The notes under the pieces are model-generated. The model saw only the letters and a list, made by a program, of their open reading frames with translations, was not told the origin of the DNA and ran no database searches. The translations under genes and the position numbers were made by a program. A stretch of DNA of 9,125 bases, from the NCBI GenBank assembly GCA_017959485.1, contig JAGDAM010000020.1, positions 1-9,125 on the forward strand, written 5' to 3'. The DNA is from Clostridia bacterium (GTDB lineage: Bacteria; Bacillota_A; Clostridia; Oscillospirales; CAG-272). Below, in pieces: positions 6,909 through 9,125 of this stretch. How positions within the stretch are numbered: position 1 is the stretch's first letter; the number at the start of each line of letters is the position of its first letter.

Positions 6909-6946
6909 GACTGTAGGCTTAAGAAGTAACAATAAATAATAATAAT

Positions 6947-6996
6947 CGGCGCATAAATCGTAATAATCATTGCGATTTATGCGCCGTTCTTATTTT
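6947..6996. terminator. Bidirectional terminator between topB and the PIG-L operon
   Basis: A perfect 14-pair stem (6947-6960 with 6973-6986) with a 12-base loop. The plus strand continues TTCTTATTTT (6987-6996), ending topB. The minus strand continues into ATTATTATTATTTATTG, a T-rich tail made by an AAT-type short repeat at 6931-6946, and would end the PIG-L operon. Confidence 0.88.
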
Positions 6997-7011
6997 GCGC
7001 CGCAGGCGCAA
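6995..7011. other. Second small hairpin in the topB/PIG-L intergenic region
   Basis: TTGCGCC (6995-7001), GCA loop, GGCGCAA (7005-7011): a perfect 7-pair stem directly after the topB terminator tail. On the minus strand it is met first after the PIG-L stop. It lacks a good T run on either side, so it is probably an auxiliary element or a leftover of a tandem terminator. Confidence 0.55.
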
Positions 7012-7040
7012 TTCATTCCTTAATTAGCGCCCGCGCGTCT

Positions 7041-7862
7041 TCATTTCCTCATCTCGTCCAGCGTCTTCTTCGTCTCTCTGCGGAACAGATCGATGATATC
7101 GTACGCGAAGTCGGTCGGGTCGAGCCGGTCATTCGTGATCAGCAGAGTCATATCAAGCATATTCGACGCGCAGACGAACTCGTCGGTCGAATGGCTCTCG
7201 GAGAAGGTCGCGTTGGCGTGCTGGCGACCGATATAGGCCTCGTCGTACCGCTTGCCACCCTCGACCTGGCTCTCGAACATCGGAAGCAGGGTCGCGGCGA
7301 GAGCCGTTCCCTTCTCCGAGTCGACGACGGTGCGGACAGACTCGGGCAGCCAGTCGAGCGAACGCCAGACCTCGCAGCCCCAGAACTTCTTCGGACGGCG
7401 CTCGGGCGGCAGGCTTCTGATCGCGCCGAGAACCCTGCAGAAAACCGCTACGTGCGTCGGATGACGGTCAAACGGATTGTGCGTATAGATCTCCTCGGGA
7501 GCGCAGGCGAGAATCATGTCGGCTATGTCGCGTTCGGCCGCCTCGCGTGCGTCTTTTTTTACATCCGACGAGGTGTATCCGAGCAGCGCCAGCGTGCCGT
7601 ATCCGGCGGCCTCCGCCACCCGTTTTTGCTCTTCGGCGCGCAGAATCACCATTTCCTCGTCGGTAACTCCGGCAAAGCGCCCGGTTCTCGGACTTGACGC
7701 GCCGTTTGTTACGACGGCTCCGGCAAAACTGCCGGCGGGGCTCTCGCCTATAACGCCCAGCGACATCAGCTCGATATCGTCCTGGTGCGCCGATACGCAC
7801 AGCCGTCTGATTCCGGCAAAAGCCTCTTTTTCTTCTCTTCCGTCGGGAATATATACAATCAT
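7041..7862 (-). CDS. PIG-L/LmbE-family zinc-dependent N-deacetylase
   Basis: A 273-residue protein of the family that removes acetyl groups from N-acetylglucosamine-type substrates (GlcNAc-phosphatidylinositol, MshB, BshB, LmbE). The zinc motif is AHQDDIE, with His26 and Asp29 as ligands and Asp28/Asp29 for catalysis; Gln27 replaces the usual Pro. The second part is HPTH (134-137) in THNPFDRHPTHVAVF, supplying the third ligand. No signal peptide is seen, so it should act in the cytoplasm. The frame is open to a TTG at 7883, but the ATG at 7862 is preferred because AAGGAG lies 7 bases upstream and would otherwise be inside the coding region. It begins 21 bases after the J-protein stop and ends just before a terminator, so it is the last gene of that operon. 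The substrate is not evident; no thiol-cofactor or glycolipid genes are adjacent. Confidence 0.9.
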   Translation of the reverse strand: MIVYIPDGREEKEAFAGIRRLCVSAHQDDIELMSLGVIGESPAGSFAGAVVTNGASSPRTGRFAGVTDEEMVILRAEEQKRVAEAAGYGTLALLGYTSSDVKKDAREAAERDIADMILACAPEEIYTHNPFDRHPTHVAVFCRVLGAIRSLPPERRPKKFWGCEVWRSLDWLPESVRTVVDSEKGTALAATLLPMFESQVEGGKRYDEAYIGRQHANATFSESHSTDEFVCASNMLDMTLLITNDRLDPTDFAYDIIDLFRRETKKTLDEMRK

Positions 7863-7869
7863 TTTCTTT

Positions 7870-7875
7870 CTCCTT
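7870..7875 (-). promoter_or_regulatory. Ribosome binding site of the PIG-L deacetylase
   Basis: AAGGAG on the minus strand, 7 bases before ATG at 7862, inside the short gap after the J-protein stop. It decides the start in favour of MIVYIPDG over the upstream TTG. Confidence 0.82.
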
Positions 7876-7883
7876 GTCAGCAA

Positions 7884-8531
7884 TCAGCAGAAGCAGCAGG
7901 GCAGCCAGCAGCAGCACGGAAGATTGCATCCGGTGTTGCAGCACGGGTCGTCGCCCGAGGACGAACTACGCGAAGCCGTGCTGCGGCTGCGGAGTTCGTC
8001 GCGCGCCATTTTGTATTCGGTATTAGCGGGATCCATCGCGCAGGCCCTGTCGAAACAGATCCCGGCGTCGTACCAGGATCCGAGCCGTGTCAGGCAGCAG
8101 CCCCGCAGAAAGTACCACTCGGCTCCTCTTCCCTCGTCGGGGACCGTGAGCAGCAGCGATCCGGCCCTGTCGATTTCTCCGTCGTTTATCAGCTGTCTTA
8201 TATGAGCGAAAACGTTCGCGTATCTCGCGGACTGCCCGCCGCCCGAAGCGTATCCGTACCCGCCCTGATTCTGCCTTGTCCGGTCGTATCCGCCGTAGTT
8301 TGAGTAACCGGGACCGGCTCCGGGGTCCGGCGATTTCCCGGAACGGATGTTCTGGATCTCCTCGTAGGCGGCGTTGATCTCCTTCATCTTTTCGCCCGCG
8401 ACGTCGGCGAGATCGCTTCCGGCGTACCTGTCGGGATGGTATTTTTTGACCAGCGCGTGATACGCTTTTTTTATTTCTTCGTCGGACGCGTCGCGGCCGA
8501 CTCCGAGCACCGAATAAGGATCCCTGGCCAT
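7884..8531 (-). CDS. J-domain protein with TPR-like region and cysteine-string C-terminus
   Basis: A 215-residue protein. Residues 4-62 are a J domain: [12 protein letters not shown], then helix [17 protein letters not shown] with the essential HPD at 32-34, so it should stimulate an Hsp70 (DnaK-type) ATPase. Residues 66-102 are a Gly/Tyr/Gln-rich linker. Residues 103-182 read as TPR-like helices ([21 protein letters not shown]). After a Ser/Arg-rich stretch (181-193), the last 19 residues (197-215) hold nine cysteines, grouped as CC, C, CCC, CC and C around Trp and Pro; four more lie at 145, 146, 159 and 164. It lacks the DnaJ zinc-finger and client-binding domains, so it is not the housekeeping DnaJ. 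The tail may bind metal, form disulfides, be acylated or sit at the membrane. AAGGAG (8547-8552) is 15 bases from the ATG, longer than ideal. It lies between DUF5685 and PIG-L genes. Confidence 0.87.
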   Translation of the reverse strand: MARDPYSVLGVGRDASDEEIKKAYHALVKKYHPDRYAGSDLADVAGEKMKEINAAYEEIQNIRSGKSPDPGAGPGYSNYGGYDRTRQNQGGYGYASGGGQSARYANVFAHIRQLINDGEIDRAGSLLLTVPDEGRGAEWYFLRGCCLTRLGSWYDAGICFDRACAMDPANTEYKMARDELRSRSTASRSSSSGDDPCCNTGCNLPCCCWLPCCFC

Positions 8532-8554
8532 CTTTTATTTACGGTACTCCTTTC

Positions 8555-9125
8555 TCATAATCCGTCTCGTCTGGGCTTGCGGTACCGCCCGGAAAGCACG
8601 TCCGCCGTGACCGCCGGGATACCGTATCCCAGGACGTTTTCTATTATCCTCCCCGCCTGCGGAGCCGAGCCCTCCTTTTCGCTGATCAGCGAGAGGTCGT
8701 CGAGCGCCTCGCCCGCTTCGGCGGCCGCGAGGCAGGAAAGCGTCTTTTTTTCTTCTTCGGTCAGCTCGGAGCGCCCGTACAGTTTCAAAACCGGGTTGAA
8801 TCTGCCTTTTTTTTCGTCCGACGCGAGGTCGTCGAGCGCGTCGGCGACGTAGATCCACCGGCCGACCTTCCTGCCGACCGCGAAAGCCACCGCCGCCTCG
8901 CTTTTCGTCTCTCCGCCCGAGCCGATAAACGGATATGCGCAGACCGTCCCGAGCAGATCGCCGAAGAGACCGGAAAGTCCGTCGAGCGAGCATTCCCCGC
9001 CGGACGCCGCGGCTTCTTCCGCATCGGCAAGCAGCAGAAGTTTCTCCCGAACCTCTTCCGGATGCCCCGGGCAGATGGTGTCCGCGCGTTTTGCCCAGCG
9101 CGAGGAAAGGCGCTTCCCTGCGGAC
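8555..9125 (-). CDS. DUF5685-family protein, C-terminal part (5' end beyond window)
   Basis: The frame is open from the right window edge to a TGA at 8555-8557 and gives about 189 residues; a GTG at 8890 lies in mid-domain and is not the start. The sequence matches my recollection of DUF5685, a clostridial family of unknown function usually found beside small J-domain proteins. Supporting features are the helix VGRKVGRWIYVADALDDL, the following DEKKGRFNPVL, and the C-terminal IIENVLGYGIPAVT. The protein is predicted all-helical with no obvious transmembrane segment in this part. Cysteines occur in TICPGHPEE, GGECS and TVCAYPF. The Asp-rich stretch (ADALDDLASDEKKGR) is reminiscent of the Mg-binding motifs of isoprenoid synthases, an unproven resemblance. 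The J-protein start is 23 bases after its stop, so the two are almost certainly cotranscribed. Function unknown. Confidence 0.78.
   Translation of the reverse strand, partial: SAGKRLSSRWAKRADTICPGHPEEVREKLLLLADAEEAAASGGECSLDGLSGLFGDLLGTVCAYPFIGSGGETKSEAAVAFAVGRKVGRWIYVADALDDLASDEKKGRFNPVLKLYGRSELTEEEKKTLSCLAAAEAGEALDDLSLISEKEGSAPQAGRIIENVLGYGIPAVTADVLSGRYRKPRRDGL

Noticed and set aside
6904..6923. Two CTTAAG palindromes eight bases apart around the topB stop
   Set aside because: They are short, AT-rich and overlap coding sequence. A much stronger terminator follows, so no separate function can be supported.
4707..6932. A 741-codon open frame on the minus strand covering all of topB
   Set aside because: Its translation is Arg/Val/Phe-rich low-information sequence with no family motif, while the opposite strand encodes a full topoisomerase. 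Long antisense frames are expected from the GC-rich codon bias.
7887..7920. CAG/GCA-rich repetitive stretch, considered as a microsatellite or repeat element
   Set aside because: It is the TGC-codon run of the J-protein cysteine tail read on the opposite strand. Interruptions by Phe, Pro, Leu, Trp and Asn codons argue against a simple tandem repeat.

Overview
The window reads as chromosomal DNA from an anaerobic, low-redox bacterium, most likely a Clostridia-type Bacillota (gut or rumen lineage, probably uncultured). The reasons are a lipoprotein solute-binding protein with a short lysine-led signal peptide, strong AAGGAG/AGGAGG ribosome sites, consensus sigma-A promoters, an aldo/keto reductase fused to a bacterial-type 2[4Fe-4S] tail, and a DUF5685 plus J-domain pair that I associate with Clostridia. 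Coding DNA is GC-rich, and the promoter and terminator regions stand out as AT-rich. The taxonomic assignment is inference. No RNA genes, insertion sequences, phage genes or CRISPR arrays were seen.

Layout. (1) Positions 1-2186, plus strand: the 3' part of a sugar phosphate isomerase/epimerase, then a complete extracellular solute-binding lipoprotein. This is a carbohydrate-use pair with no permease in view. A strong hairpin terminator (2197-2246) closes it and is shared with the convergent minus-strand genes. (2) Positions 2259-4635, minus strand: transcribed in the order ferredoxin-tailed aldo/keto reductase, PAP2-family membrane phosphatase/transferase, RuvX/YqgF. The last two overlap by 14 bases. 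(3) Positions 4636-4772: a divergent control region. It holds two perfect sigma-A promoters (TTGACA, 17 bases, TATAAT), one per strand, arranged as a mirror image around a shared palindromic -10 core, ATTATAAT. (4) Positions 4773-6908, plus strand: topB, a type IA DNA topoisomerase III with a TTG start and a GC-rich hairpin abutting its ribosome site. (5) Positions 6909-7040: a two-sided terminator hairpin plus a second small hairpin. (6) Positions 7041-9125, minus strand: transcribed in the order DUF5685 protein (5' end outside the window), J-domain protein with a cysteine-string tail, PIG-L/LmbE-type deacetylase. Gaps are about 20 bases and each visible start has its own ribosome site, so this looks like one operon.

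How it fits together. Most genes are housekeeping or metabolic and are not tightly linked in function. Two items deserve a second look. One is the exactly symmetric promoter pair driving topB and the reductase operon. The other is the DUF5685/J-protein unit, whose J protein combines an N-terminal J domain, a Gly/Tyr-rich linker, a TPR-like helical region and a tail with nine cysteines in the last 19 residues. That layout resembles eukaryotic cysteine string proteins. The DUF5685 partner has an Asp-rich helix reminiscent of isoprenoid synthases.
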